Below, one piece after another: positions 28,375 through 40,356 of a DNA stretch of 64,000 nt (positions are counted from its first letter, which is position 1; every line of letters begins with the position of its first letter). The stretch is from Nannobrachium achirus (Eukaryota > Chordata > Actinopteri > Myctophiformes > Myctophidae). The position numbers and the translations under genes are program-made. The notes under the pieces were generated by a model. It searched no databases and was not told where the DNA came from. It saw only the letters and a program-made list of their open reading frames with translations. The stretch spans positions 57,626,950-57,690,949 of the forward strand of contig OY997641.1 of NCBI GenBank assembly GCA_963921795.1, given 5' to 3'.

Positions 28375-28458
28375 TTGACTTTGTTTACATCCCTCTTCTA
28401 TTCTTTTATATGGAATCCATATTATAAAATAATTGAAGAGGGATGTAAACAAAGTCAA
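28375..28458. repeat. Short inverted repeat (24-bp perfect arms)
   Basis: TTGACTTTGTTTACATCCCT at 28375 is mirrored perfectly at 28435-28458 across a 36-bp loop. Probably a miniature transposon remnant. It lies about 250 bp beyond the kelch gene stop codon. Confidence 0.7.
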
Positions 28459-28711
28459 CCTGACAACTGCCAAATTGATTATTTTATCATTATTTTACGC
28501 TTTGTGTGGTAATCTTTTTTTTCCAACCTATTTTCGAAACATTAATTTTATTTTAGCATCCGTTTCTCACGAAAAAGTTGACTATAAATTGACTATGAAT
28601 TTATTTTATGAAGTACATTTTATTATTTTCCCCTGTAGCCAAGGTATGGAAGAAAACACAAAAAATGCAAAAACAATTGTGCATTTTGGAGAGGAGCACA
28701 TTCGAGAGAGC

Positions 28712-29806
28712 TCACATAAAGCACTGATTAGGCTCGCGACGGGCCTGTCCATAGGTCATGGCTGCCAGTTCCCACCTGATGTCGTGTGGGAGTTCTGACT
28801 GCTCCAGACCGTACTGAATAACTGCTAGCTTGCATAGCGTCTTAAGACTAGGACTCAAGTCTAGGATGTACAGGTCATCGATAAGTGTGGGTAGGCAGCA
28901 TTCGTCTTTATAATAATATCCTCCAAAGATGAAGACACGACTTCCCACCATGTAACAGCAACCCGCTGTCCTCCAAAACGAGTCATTCACCTTGGGCTTA
29001 ATGTTCTTCCAGGAGATGGTCTCTGGACTGAATTTCCACATATCTTTGCAGTCCAAACCACCAAATATGTACAGCTCTCCATTGTAGGCAAAGGCTGAAT
29101 GATCACAGCGTTCTTCTGCAGGAAGCTGTGCAAGAGGCGTGTCCATCCAGCTGTCGGTCTCTGTGTCAAACACTCTGATGTTGTTGATGCCTCTGTCTTC
29201 CTGGGTCCCCCAGCCACAAGATACAAACATCTTTGTCCCAATGATGGTGGCAGAGTGACCTCTTGAAGCAGGAGGTGGAATGCCTCTGGTGTTAATGAAG
29301 GACCAGACCATCGTGGTGGTGTCCAGCTTGTAGATGTCATTAGTGTCATCGTAGGACCTGTTGGGGGATCCTCCATGGATATACATGACTTTACCCAAGA
29401 CACAGGCAGAGTGGTCCCTTCTCCCCACTGGAACGGTCCCAGAAACCCTTGTCATGATCCATCTGAGGGCGTCGACATCAAATGCATAAAGAATGTTGCA
29501 ACAAATTATACCTTCAACAAGTCCTCCCCAGATGTAGGCGATATCTTCAATGAGCACAGCTGTGTGAAAACAGCGACTACAGGGAACCTCAGGGGGTCGT
29601 TCTCCTGTTGTAGTCGTCACTGAGGGCAACGTCCTCCATCTCAGAGACACTGTGTTGAAGATATACACTTTGATCTGATCTTCTCTTCTTGGTGTATTAG
29701 GGCCCAATTCGTAACCTCCAAATGCGTACACTTTGTGTCCCACCGATACAGCAACATCATAGGCGATATTTGGGGGTGCTCGCAGCTTCACTGTGCAGTG
29801 CAACAT
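28712..29806 (-). CDS. KLHDC3-like kelch-repeat protein, intronless retrogene
   Basis: A 364-residue kelch beta-propeller protein whose best match by eye is vertebrate KLHDC3. KLHDC3 is a substrate receptor of CUL2-Elongin E3 ligases that reads C-terminal degrons. Kelch blades are visible as repeated (F)GG motifs: VYAFGGYE, IAYIWGGL, VMYIHGGS, LYIFGGLD, VFIFGGYY. The C-terminus keeps SLKTLCKLAV, which fits a BC-box for Elongin C, and the HDIRWEL tail. Start: the frame opens at 29827, but the Met at 29806 (MLHCTVKL) aligns with the KLHDC3 N-terminus. KLHDC3 is split into many exons in vertebrates; here the whole frame is one exon, so it is probably an old retrocopy. The fourth blade reads VSCGWG and is shortened relative to KLHDC3, so substrate choice may differ. 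The intact frame argues for function. No poly-A tail or target duplication is visible. Confidence 0.85.
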   Translation of the reverse strand: MLHCTVKLRAPPNIAYDVAVSVGHKVYAFGGYELGPNTPRREDQIKVYIFNTVSLRWRTLPSVTTTTGERPPEVPCSRCFHTAVLIEDIAYIWGGLVEGIICCNILYAFDVDALRWIMTRVSGTVPVGRRDHSACVLGKVMYIHGGSPNRSYDDTNDIYKLDTTTMVWSFINTRGIPPPASRGHSATIIGTKMFVSCGWGTQEDRGINNIRVFDTETDSWMDTPLAQLPAEERCDHSAFAYNGELYIFGGLDCKDMWKFSPETISWKNIKPKVNDSFWRTAGCCYMVGSRVFIFGGYYYKDECCLPTLIDDLYILDLSPSLKTLCKLAVIQYGLEQSELPHDIRWELAAMTYGQARREPNQCFM

Positions 29807-29890
29807 TTGACAGAGCATCAGCAACAATACTGGTTTAAATTATACTTTCACCACCTTGCTCTGTAAGACAGTCTTATTGAACACGAGACC

Positions 29891-29934
29891 GTTTATATAG
29901 GAGGCCAGTTTATCATGTCAGTACTGTGATGTCA
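29891..29934 (-). promoter_or_regulatory. TATA box and CRE-like site of the kelch retrogene
   Basis: On the minus strand CTATATAAAC (29891-29900) lies about 85 bp before the chosen start codon, and TGACATCA (29927-29934), one base from the consensus CRE, lies about 27 bp further upstream. This layout resembles CRE/TATA promoters of germ-cell genes. Expression is an inference. Confidence 0.5.
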
Positions 29935-30264
29935 TTTAGTGTGCCGTCATAGAATGTCCATATTTGGTCACAGTTGGAGCCCACTTATAACGCCTCCCAG
30001 TGTAAAATGTATGTTTCAAAAAGCAATGGAGTTCATGAGTAGCCTATATTCACATCACTCCTATGTTAAAACTGGCCAATGGGAGGGCGGGACCGGCAGA
30101 GTGACATAGGTGTGACAACTAGTTGAGTAAATTGGGACTTTTTTCTCAGAGGCTTTCAGCTTCCAGGAACCGAAGGTCACAGTTTAGTATGTGAAACGGG
30201 CCGTTTAATGGCACATCATGTCTCCTCCGTCTGTCTGGACGTGAACACTTTTTTTACGGTCTAT

Positions 30265-30396
30265 GGGTTTGCTGCTCTGACATCATGCTCTGATGTCACT
30301 GGGATGTCAGGGGAACCACTCTAACGGAATGGGTTTGCTGCTCTGACATCACGCTCTGGCTTCACTGTGATGTCACAGTAACAGAATCCCTTTTAT
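30265..30396. repeat. 66-bp tandem duplication
   Basis: GGGTTTGCTGCTCTGACATC occurs at 30265 and again at 30331, followed by related TGATGTCAC sequence in each copy. No coding content. Confidence 0.7.
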
Positions 30397-30469
30397 GCCC
30401 ATACATGAACCAGCCACACAAATATGGGCTGTCTTGGCCATATATGGATTCTGTTAGTGTGGTATGTGG

Positions 30470-30830
30470 CCGAAGTGGTCTACATATGGGTCCTGTTAAC
30501 AGAGGCATTTGACATTAAGAGGGGAGTGAAGAAAGGGTGCCCCCTATCGGCAGTTCTCTATATCCTAGCTATTAACCCTTTATTAAAAAAGATTAAAGAA
30601 GAAAAAAGGCTCACAGGTGTAAAATAGTGGTGGTGAGCGGGTGGTCGTATTGGCATACGCCGATGATATAACCATTATTGTTAAAAATCAAAAACAGCTA
30701 GATATTGTTAATGAACACATATCTCTGTATGAAGAGGTCTCAGGTTAAAAATTGAACCAAGATAAAACGGAGGGTGTCTGGTTCGGGCGGAGAGAGGCAA
30801 AGCCAAAAATTAAGATAAAAGATACAGATA
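30470..30830 (+). mobile_element. LINE-1-like reverse transcriptase relic
   Basis: The translated fragments KRGVKKGCPLSAVLYILA (about 30513-30566) and AYADDITII (about 30654-30680), then KLNQDKTEGVWFG, match the order of L1/Tx1-type RT motifs, including the YADD active-site motif. Stops and at least one frameshift separate them, so the copy is dead and heavily truncated. Confidence 0.75.
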
Positions 30831-30960
30831 AAATGACAGTCCTGGGCTGCAGGGGAGTTATATTTCATTCTTTTTTTTATGTGATACTAGACACCTTATC
30901 AAACACAATGCGAAGACATTTCTTGGTAAGGAATTTGTTCCCAAATGTGTATATTTAATG

Positions 30961-31530
30961 ACTATAACATGGCCGCCCTGTTTTTATTAATTTCACAGTA
31001 TCTCCCAGTAATAACTAATTTATTCCTTATTGGTACAAATGAAATCTCCTGAAAGCTTTAACAAAATGTTACTTATAACTGAAATCATCAATACTGGACA
31101 TTATGGCACATGGAAAAAGGAGAAACATCCAATTACATTCGGAAATCTTCAAATTTAACATAAATATGCTTATAACCTTAACCTTAACCAACTGTTTTTT
31201 TACAATTGTACTTGTAATCACTTGACTATTCTTTATATATGCTAATTGGATTCCTAGATCATCAAAATATGAGGTTTGACACCACAAATATTTGTCTATG
31301 ATGAATAATAAAGGAATAATGGTCTTTTAAGGAACTGGCGGTGGCCATCTTGAAAATATGCATTTTTAGTGGTCAGATTTTGGTAGACTTTTGATATGTT
31401 ATTAAGTACACCTGATACCACAAGAAACCATCGAGAAACCTTTTTTTGCATTTTTTTGGGGTCGAACCATATCTGCACCCGCCTAAATGTATCTTTTGGG
31501 TCACAGGCTAAAACGTTTGGGAATTAGACT
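30961..31530. other. Unassigned AT-rich intergenic sequence
   Basis: Short minus-strand frames (31069-31287, 31296-31478) show no recognisable domain. I see no gene or repeat structure here. Confidence 0.5.
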
Positions 31531-31619
31531 GCTCTAATCAGGGGCGTCACAAGGGATAGGAAAGTTAGACTGAGTTACTGGGGCCCAAGGTGGAGGGGCC
31601 CTAGTAACTTTAGCTATTG

Positions 31620-31693
31620 AAAAATAGCAGATATACAAGCTCACAGCGCGGCACCGAGTGCCGCGCTGCGAGCTTGTAGATCTGTTATTTTTA
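31620..31693. repeat. Dispersed hairpin repeat, copy 1
   Basis: AAAATAGCAGATATACAAGC pairs with GCTTGTAGATCTGTTATTTT across a GCGCGGCAC/GTGCCGCGC stem: about 35-bp arms and a 4-bp loop. Confidence 0.85.
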
Positions 31694-31822
31694 AGTCAAT
31701 TTTTAACTCAAATTTTGCTTCTGGGGGTCCCTGGAACGAAATATTTTGAGATCGGGGTCCGTGGCCAAATCATCTTGGGGGTCCTTGACATAGGTTTCTT
31801 GCACACATTTTCACGATTTTTC

Positions 31823-31897
31823 AAAAATAGCAGATCTACAAGCTCGCAGCGCGGCACTCGGTGCCGCGCTGTGAGCTTGTATATCTGCTATTTTTTA
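31823..31897. repeat. Dispersed hairpin repeat, copy 2
   Basis: Almost the exact reverse complement of copy 1 (31620-31693), with the same GC-rich core. The two form the inner arms of the hAT MITE. Confidence 0.85.
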
Positions 31898-31975
31898 ATA
31901 GTTAAAGCACAGGGGCCCCACAGTGAATCCTTGTACCCGGGGCCCAGAATTTGGTGTGACGCCCCTGGCTCTAAT

Positions 31976-33576
31976 TAAAGAAAACAGGTTAGATGTGTCA
32001 ACAATTCCTACTCTGAGTGGAGTAAAATATATGCATGAGGCATGTCTCAGCATGTAGGCATAGAGAGAACTCACTAAATAACATTATGGACCATGACCAG
32101 ACTTTACAGTAAAAGCTGATGTAGTGTATAATGACCCTTACATGTCCACTTTCAGTTAAACTAAACGTCTGATTTTATTGTGTTGTTGTTATGGAGCCAT
32201 ATACGGACTATACTCTGTTACTTATTTATAAAATAAAATGTAATTTCACAATTATACCACTAGAGGTCACAGCCTGCTTATGGACACCTTGGCTTATATG
32301 TTACAGTAATACATTCAAATCACATAGTAGTTCATAAAGGAGACCAGAGTTGAGATATTCTCTCTGTTCTCTACCTAATAGAGTTGTTGAATGTTGAAAA
32401 ACCAACTTTTGGGTAACTAGATGACATGATTATTATCCCTATAATCTAGTAGTTAGTAGTTACCGAAATGTAATAATAATATGTGTGTGTATGTAGACTA
32501 TGTGTGGGTTGGACGAGATACTTTTGAAGAACTAAGTAATTGGATTAAATTAGGCTATTAAAATAAACATTGTAGAGCCCCTCAACCCACACTTTCACTT
32601 TGAGAAGCCACTGATAGACATGTTGATTAGAACACCAAAACATTTAAATATGTGTGATTGTGAATGATTCAGAGCTTCTATCACCTTGACGATATTTAAG
32701 AAACATCTAAATTATATCTGATTTCTTCCTCACTGTTGTCCACGTGATTTCATCTACTGATGTGTTATCTTACCTATTGTGTCTTTTTCTCTCTTTTGTG
32801 CAGTTTCTGTTTTTATTTCTGCATTGCTCTAGTAGATAAATTGTATTATTTTGTATTGTTCTCATTGAACTTTTAATCTGTCTAATTAATGACCATTGGA
32901 AAGGATTCCAAATAAGCCCGATGGCTTATTCCTCTCCTTGCACAGTGGCAAAGGCCACAATTGTGACACACAGTGTGTGACGTGCAGAGATCACCTATGA
33001 TTGTACATTGTTGACACAATCTATGCCCAATCGGCCAAACTTAATAAGCCAATTTGTGATCAGCATGCAAATGATTTGAATCCCCTCAGACATTCAGCTC
33101 TATCCTGTGGGCGAGGGAGGTGAGGGTGTTGAACTCATCAAGATGCTTCACACCAAAACCAGCAGATCATAGTCCTGGAATGAGGCACTTCTGTACTTCA
33201 AGAGTAAGGTAAGCGATTTGGTGTAAATCGAATCAGCATACCAGTGGCTTTTCAAAGTGGAGGTGAGGGTTGAGGAAAAAAAAGAAAAGAAAAAAAGCCT
33301 ATTTTAATCATTGTAATCGAAGTTTGTGATACCCACTTGTGCACAGTACATTCCTCTGTGCTAATGTGTTGCATATGTAACTCTGAGAGGGTTGAATTGT
33401 GGGAGATGTGATATATTTTCCAGTCATGTTCAGATTTGTAGGACTCATGCAAGTCTTTGAGTCAATGCGTGATTCATAGCAGAGAGTACAGTACATCAAT
33501 CAATATCTGTCAAACTAATTCATATAACACCAGCAACTGAGCTAAAATAACTGAGTTTGGTACAATAGTCTGTTAT
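31976..33576. other. Unassigned intergenic sequence
   Basis: 1.6 kb of AT-rich sequence without a recognisable gene, RNA or repeat. The frames at 33252-33499 minus have no recognisable domain. Confidence 0.5.
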
Positions 33577-33580
33577 TAAT

Positions 33581-33748
33581 GGCCATGTCTTCACTGGCAG
33601 CCGCATACAGCCTGAATCAGATCTGTGTCACATCCAGATTGGAATCTGATTGGTTCCATGTGAACCAATTTTAAACCAATCGGATTCAAATCTGGATGTG
33701 GCACAGATCTGATTCAGGCTGGATTTGGCTGCCAGTGTAAATGGGGCC
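33581..33748. mobile_element. Palindromic MITE
   Basis: Long inverted arms: GGCCATGTCTTCACTGGCAG at the left mirrored by CTGCCAGTGTAAATGGGGCC at the right, with CAGCCTGAATCAGATCTGTG mirrored by CACAGATCTGATTCAGGCTG. Both sides are flanked by TAAT. Probably Harbinger-like; class uncertain. Confidence 0.75.
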
Positions 33749-33826
33749 TAATAGCCCGAAAAATGCTTGCTGAGGAACACAGAAACGAGAAGAAATGCTT
33801 CGAGTTGGAGCCACACCTTTTCTGTG

Positions 33827-34152
33827 AATTAGCCCTATTCACGGCCCGCCCACCTACTTCCGTTTCTCAGTTTTCCCCGGGTGCTGACTTCAATTTTGAA
33901 GGGGAAACTATACTGGACTTAAAGCCAACAAATCGTTATTTCTAACGGTAAAGTAAATTATAATGCTTTGTGCCGTTTACTATCTTGTGTTCTTGATCAT
34001 GCTAGCCGTATTTTATACTTTACTATTCGGAAATTGCATTAAATTTGCGATTTCTGTGTTAACTCTATTGGCCATAGTAGGATTTACCCCTTCAAAACGG
34101 GACTTCAGCACCCGGGGGATGCTGAGTGGGTGGGTCGTGAATAGGGCTAATT
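33827..34152. mobile_element. MITE with AATTAGCCCTATTCACG ends
   Basis: The left end AATTAGCCCTATTCACGGCC is mirrored by GGTCGTGAATAGGGCTAATT at the right, about 25 bp of terminal inverted repeat, with CCCGGGTGCTGA mirrored further in. Frames at 33763-33945 and 33963-34154 are inside it and are not genes. Confidence 0.75.
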
Positions 34153-34610
34153 GACTATCAGCGTGACATGTCCCTGTCAAGCCTGCTGCACACTGGGCTA
34201 AACATGGGGACCAAGGAAAATCTGCCTATAGCTATGACAGTCTGTATGCATTATTGTTACTGTAAGTTGTCATTATGTCCAAATAGTTGTGTGAGGGTTA
34301 GCCAACCTGTGTTTTTAGACTTACATTACTGAATAAAAATGTGCATGTAACCTGGCTTCCTGTACTGTATCTTCCTGCTGGCAAACAGAAACGCACCCAC
34401 ACATACATTTAACATTAGGCTAGTGTGGTTGCTGCTATATGCAACACTCTGTTGTTACTAGTCCAGTTCAATATGTCCAAACATGAAAGGTTCGTTCAAA
34501 TCTTCGGGGGATTGGGAAAACTATACATTTGTGGAAACCTCAGAGTATAACAAATAACATCTCATTAAGCAAAATGTATACTTCATCATGCAAACAACAT
34601 CAATATTAGG
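34153..34610. other. Unassigned intergenic sequence
   Basis: I see no gene or repeat in this stretch. Confidence 0.4.
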
Positions 34611-34710
34611 AGATCTACAAGCTGGCCCAGGCTGCCGGTGTGGTGGTGGTCCGGGCACGCCAGCCTGACAGCGTGTTGCGTGTTCAAATCCCGTTCCCGA
34701 CGACCAACTA
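34611..34710 (+). repeat. Possible tRNA-derived SINE head
   Basis: TGGCCCAGGCTG (34623-34634) resembles an RNA polymerase III A box, GTTCAAATCC (34682-34691) resembles a B box, and a tRNA-like end GACGACCA follows. The acceptor stem does not pair, so it is not a tRNA gene. Confidence 0.4.
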
Positions 34711-35170
34711 TATGACCGACAAGCCAAGAGTTAAAGCATTGGATAACTTATGTTCAGTGTCTGTGATAGTTGTCATGCAGTCACCATATACGGTAGGAGG
34801 CGATGCTTCCTGTAAACGTGATCTGTATCACTGTATCATGAAATACTTGTTGAGTTTCCCAAGCCTGTGCAACTACTAGCGTTTGTGTTCAATAATGTCT
34901 TGTTCAATGTGAGCACAAATAAAGATGTTAAATGTGTGTGTTGTGTTCTCAGCTGTTTCACTTCTCAGAGCTGTGTGGTCACAGTGGTTTACATTCAACT
35001 GATACGGGGCACATTAGGACAGGAAGGCGAGGTCTGACGCTTCTGCAGCTGCAGCCTCTTACGGCATAGCAGAGAAAATAGACCTTCATGAAATTATTTT
35101 CACCTTTGTGAGGTTGAGTTATGAAGCCTTAGGTGGAACATGAAACGATGGGCCCCTGGTCACAGACTTG
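34711..35170. other. Unassigned intergenic sequence
   Basis: No gene recognised. Confidence 0.4.
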
Positions 35171-35174
35171 TAGC

Positions 35175-35207
<33 letters not shown>

Positions 35208-35212
35208 CGTGA
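35175..35212. repeat. (GT)n microsatellite with GC interruption
   Basis: GT run interrupted by GCGCGCGC. Confidence 0.85.
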
Positions 35213-35329
35213 GTGGTTGAGGTTGCAACATGCACTGTTTTCACCGAGGCAAAGGTGTTGATTCAAAAACGACTCCATTGCAGGATGTCATTTTACTTGT
35301 TATTGTTAATGTCCATATTTTATGGACAT

Positions 35330-35331
<2 letters not shown>

Positions 35332-35361
<30 letters not shown>
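35332..35361. repeat. (GT)n microsatellite
   Basis: About 15 GT units. Confidence 0.9.
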
Positions 35362-35364
<3 letters not shown>

Positions 35365-35431
35365 ATACACGCAGACAGACACGCAGAGACTTCTCGCATT
35401 TATAGATAGATATGCAAATGTCTCCAAATGA

Positions 35432-36490
35432 AAACGCATAAACATACACTTAGTAAAACATGTGTAAAATATTCATATTCTGTAGTTTTATCATGTCCTT
35501 TGAAATTGGGCTAGGTAAGGCTTCAAAATGTGTCCACATTGTGTTTTTCAGCTCCTATATGATAATAACAGTGTTATGCAGGCATCTATTTACTGAAAAT
35601 ATTTAGGCGAGGATTAAAAACCTGCAATTCCAGTAAGTTAAAACTTGCATTACTCAATGTCAGTTGCACACAGAGTGATTATTTATTTCTGGGTAAAACT
35701 TCAAAATGTTTCCTTCAAAATGAGACCATGCCCAATGCATTACTCCAAATGGTTTTAAAACTACAATCAATTTACTTTGGGTACGCTGTGTATAGGCGTT
35801 TTTCGCAAATTATACAGGATTGTTAACAGGTTAAATGTCAAATGAAAACTAGCCTGTATTGCTGCCGTTTTGTTGTGTTAATCTGTTTTTGACTTTTTCT
35901 CTGTATTGTTTTAATCTGTATACATCTGCACTCTTTTTCTATATTTAATACATGACATTTAACCATCATTCTGTTTATAGGATTACTGTCTGTTTTGAGC
36001 AGCTTTGAAACAGTGTGCATTGTTTCACTGAATGGATTCTGTGTGAAAACAATTGTTCTTGTCATATGATTGACAAGAACTAAGCCTCTAGCCTAATTCA
36101 GGCATATCAGGCATATCAGACTGCTATGTGCAGAAGAAGAGGGCACAGGAGAAAACTTTGACAAGTAAAGCCTCTTTTATTGACAGGGTCTTCATAAAGA
36201 TGTATTGACATTGCAACGTTGTAACGTTATTTGTATGTACCTGCAAATAAAGCAAGCTTTAAGTTTGTATCATTCTTCTAAACGAAAATGATTGACAGTT
36301 TGGTCCACATACAGACTACTGTTTCGCTGACAGTGTGAAGAGTATTCAGTTTTGATTCAAACTATAAAATGATCATTCAGGTATGAGGTGCTTATGCTGT
36401 CTTAGTAGGAGCCAACATGATGAATTTTATCTTTGATTCATTCATTAAATTAATGTGACAGAACACCAATTGGCCATCCTTAAGGCAGGG
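35432..36490. other. Unassigned AT-rich intergenic sequence
   Basis: Only short frames without recognisable domains. No RNA gene or clear transposon end seen. Confidence 0.45.
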
Positions 36491-36536
36491 CTGTCACAGT
36501 GGTGACCCCATAATCTCTGGGGGAAGCCACAGCTGA
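36491..36536 (+). repeat. 46-bp dispersed direct repeat, copy 1
   Basis: CTGTCACAGTGGTGACCCCA and the following 26 bp recur with one mismatch at 37502-37547. The flanks differ. Confidence 0.8.
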
Positions 36537-36880
36537 AGTACCATGCATAGTAGTACATAAGGACCGCAGGAATACACAAGCAATGGAGGGTGAGAGAACT
36601 TTTCTCTGTTTGGTCCGGTTTGACTCCCAGTACGTAATTCTCTGGATGATTTAGCTCCGTATACGGACCCTTACGGACAGCACCCAACTGGACGGACTCA
36701 ACGTACAAGATGTATCCGTAGCAAGAAGTACCCACGGCCACCGTTGTCAAACACAGGCGCAGTACTAGTGATGAAAATTACTTTAACTCTGCTCTATGAC
36801 AGCAGTTCTCAAACTGTGTGTCCCAATATAAATATATTTGATCAAGAAACGGGAAAAAAGGAATGTTGTTAACCACTCGA

Positions 36881-37501
<621 letters not shown>

Positions 37502-37547
37502 CTGTCACAGTGGTGACCCCATAATCTCTGGGGGAAGCCACGGCTGA
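37502..37547 (+). repeat. 46-bp dispersed direct repeat, copy 2
   Basis: Second copy of 36491-36536. The first 14 bp (CTGTCACAGTGGTG) are repeated again immediately after it. Confidence 0.8.
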
Positions 37548-37574
37548 CTGTCACAGTGGTGCCAGGAAAACAAT

Positions 37575-37830
37575 GGCTGCATTTACATGCACAACATGTA
37601 TTAATTCAGAATGAACTCATTCCGAATAGAGATTCATACCCAAACGTTTACATGGAACCTGATGAACAAGTCTATTCTGATTCAAACGGTTTATAGGCCT
37701 ACCACCCCTCCAAACTGGAATGAAAATTCATTCAGAATGGATATTCTATTCCATTCTGAGGTGTTTACAGGAGCATTTGTATTCTGAATACAAGTGGAAT
37801 ATACCGGTACCTGCCCATGTAAACGCAGCC
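37575..37830. mobile_element. Harbinger-like MITE
   Basis: 256-bp element with GGCTGCATTTACATG and CATGTAAACGCAGCC ends, flanked by the 3-bp duplication AAT (37572-37574 and 37831-37833). Internal ATTCAGAATG motifs are mirrored. Three-bp duplications are typical of PIF/Harbinger. Confidence 0.8.
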
Positions 37831-37974
37831 AATAACATGGAACAGGACAACTTGAACAAGGATATTGTCACTGTCGGGCAGAAAACTCTCCAAGTTTGAT
37901 ATTTTTTATTTATATCTTTTTGTAAAGTAAAGCCCTGCTTCATCATACATACAAGACTGCCGCACATAACTGAT

Positions 37975-38022
37975 GAAAATAGCAGATCTACAAGCATGTG
38001 TGCTTGTAGATCAGCTATTTTC
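37975..38022. repeat. Dispersed hairpin repeat, copy 3
   Basis: GAAAATAGCAGATCTACAAG mirrored by CTTGTAGATCAGCTATTTTC with a short core. It is followed about 60 bp later (38079-38111) by TTTTGGACATACAAGGTTTC, a module also found about 90 bp after copy 6 (63366-63398). Confidence 0.85.
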
Positions 38023-38290
38023 ACTATTTTAAACAATTTAAAATATTATATTTTAATAATAAAAGTGATAAACGAAAGGTTTTGGACATACAAGGTTTCC
38101 ACCCGACAACAATGATTTGATTTTGCACTTCCTTCTGGATCAATGGGACACATTACCTGATATGACCTGTCCTGACCTGGGGAATGCACACAACAATCTA
38201 ATTGACAATGGAAATGTAACATGCTCAATTGTATAGAGCCATGTGAGAAATCTCAAATAATGTGGAAAAAAGTGATTTCTATATTCAGAA

Positions 38291-38292
<2 letters not shown>

Positions 38293-38334
<42 letters not shown>
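38293..38334. repeat. (TA)n microsatellite
   Basis: About 20 TA units. Confidence 0.95.
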
Positions 38335-38336
<2 letters not shown>

Positions 38337-38404
38337 TTGTGTGTATGATCATTCACTACACATGCAGTTCAGTCTTCCACACGCAAGACAGAACAGTTAA
38401 TTAG

Positions 38405-38620
38405 AGTCAGCAGTGGTGTACGTTGTGTGTAAAGAAGCAACGCTTTCTAACGGTTCTCACCTAGACTTCTCTTTTTTAGTGTTGGTTGTGTTCTTGGTCT
38501 GCGTAACATACAAAATGTCTACCGCAATGCTTTTCTGTTGCACACTTTAGAACATATAGCTGAATGTGTCAAAACAATTCACACGACCACACACTCAAGT
38601 GGCGGAACATCTTTAGTAAT
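38405..38620 (+). other. Third copy of the protease upstream region
   Basis: Shares with 39735-39985 and 53570-53825 the order GTGTAAAGAAGCAAC, GGTTCTCACCTAGACTTC, TTGTGTTCTTGGTCTGC, ACAATTCACACGACCACACA, AAGTGGCGGAACA. Those two copies lie upstream of the two protease genes. No protease exon follows this copy before the next upstream copy, so it looks like a remnant of an extra gene unit or a duplicated control region. Confidence 0.6.
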
Positions 38621-38829
38621 ACAACACAACAGGAAAAAAAACTACACAACAATGTGCGCACACACAAGGTTTAACAATATTCATCAACACCAGTCCACAC
38701 TTCCATCCACACAGGGGAGGGTACAAGGACACAAACAATGCAAGTGCAGTGTTTGGTTACATTCACAAAATCATAGCACATGTCTCCATGATACAACAAG
38801 AATGTCACTCAGTATTCCGTAAGCATCAG

Positions 38830-39059
38830 CAAGCATCTCTGCCATAATAGCAGAGACATCACAACACTTTGCCAGCCCTTCTGCTTTGCCTCTGGACATC
38901 CCAAGCTGTCAAAATGCCCCAACAACCAGTTGGTGGGCATGTCCCATGCAGGCTGGACCACCACTAAAATCTGCACCTACAACATTTCACTGCACCTACA
39001 TACATTAGAACGCACGGACGCATCGAGCAGTAGGAGATCCCATGCACCAGGAGGACATA
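38830..39059. other. Possible SINE body, unassigned
   Basis: Lies 3' (minus strand) of the tRNA-like head at 39060-39145 and could be its body. I see no second copy in the window to confirm this. Confidence 0.3.
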
Positions 39060-39145
39060 CACTCAAAGATGGATGCACCACGGTGGATTCTAAACCTCAA
39101 CCTCTGCGGTGGTGGGCAGCCATTTCACCACTGTGCTAACCGAGT
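39060..39145 (-). repeat. tRNA-derived SINE head
   Basis: On the minus strand TTAGCACAGTGGTGAAATGG contains an A box (TAGCACAGTGG, 39128-39138). GAGGTTTAGAATCC (B box core 39085-39096) follows at tRNA-like spacing. Not a tRNA gene, because the stems do not close. Confidence 0.6.
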
Positions 39146-39734
39146 TGCTACACCCTTCATGTGATCAGCCTGCGATGTTTGTCTTCTATCACGTCAGTCG
39201 ACGACAATTTATGACATTATTGGACAACATTTCGGCCCGTTCAGAGCAACAGTGGCTTCTAACTGGTACTGAACACGGTGGTGTTGACTGCATGGGTTCT
39301 GTTTCCCAAACAGTTGCTCGGGAGCCATTTGTGGGTCGTGGACACGTTTTATGGGTGCCTTTATTGTACATTTTCAAAACACATTCCCAAAAAAGCAACC
39401 GTTTGCATGGATTAAAAAACGAATTTCCGTTTCAGTAATTACATGAAGACATCAAATCAAAATAAAATACATTTCATAAATTAGAAAACAAATCCACAGA
39501 TGTACAAGCTCACTGAGGTTACTGTATATTGTACAGTTATTTGGGAAGAAACAGAGTCTGTACGGCTCCTTATACATTTTCGGGGGAGAGTGAGCCTTCG
39601 GTTTAAGGTGCTCACCCCGACCTGCAGATCACCATAGAGTGGATGGTAGGGGTTGATGGCCTTTATGCCACCTCCCCAGCACTGCATGAAGCAGAATGCT
39701 GACTGGCAGGGCAGGGCTTCGCGAGATGATGGTA
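39146..39734. other. Unassigned intergenic sequence
   Basis: Frames at 39109-39438 and 39481-39840 show no recognisable domain. No gene called. Confidence 0.4.

Positions 39735-40356
<622 letters not shown>

Larger units (their letters stand above)
31539..31967. mobile_element. hAT-type MITE with paired hairpins
   Basis: 429-bp element with termini CAGGGGCGTCAC and GTGACGCCCCTG. It is flanked by a perfect 8-bp duplication GCTCTAAT (31531-31538 and 31968-31975), diagnostic of hAT. Two copies of an AGATCTACAAGCTC hairpin (31620-31693 and 31823-31897) sit in mirror orientation around its centre. No transposase. The frame at 31658-31978 runs through it and is not a gene. Confidence 0.9.

Noticed and set aside
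28433..28798. 121-codon plus-strand frame overlapping the kelch gene end
   Set aside because: No recognisable domain, no good start codon, and it runs antisense into the kelch coding region.
28987..29403. 138-codon minus-strand frame
   Set aside because: Shifted-frame shadow of the kelch gene.
34611..34710. tRNA gene
   Set aside because: A and B box-like motifs are present, but the acceptor stem does not pair and the A-to-B spacing is too long, so a SINE head is more likely.
36445..36750. 101-codon minus-strand frame
   Set aside because: No domain, and it runs through a dispersed 46-bp repeat; no supporting signals.
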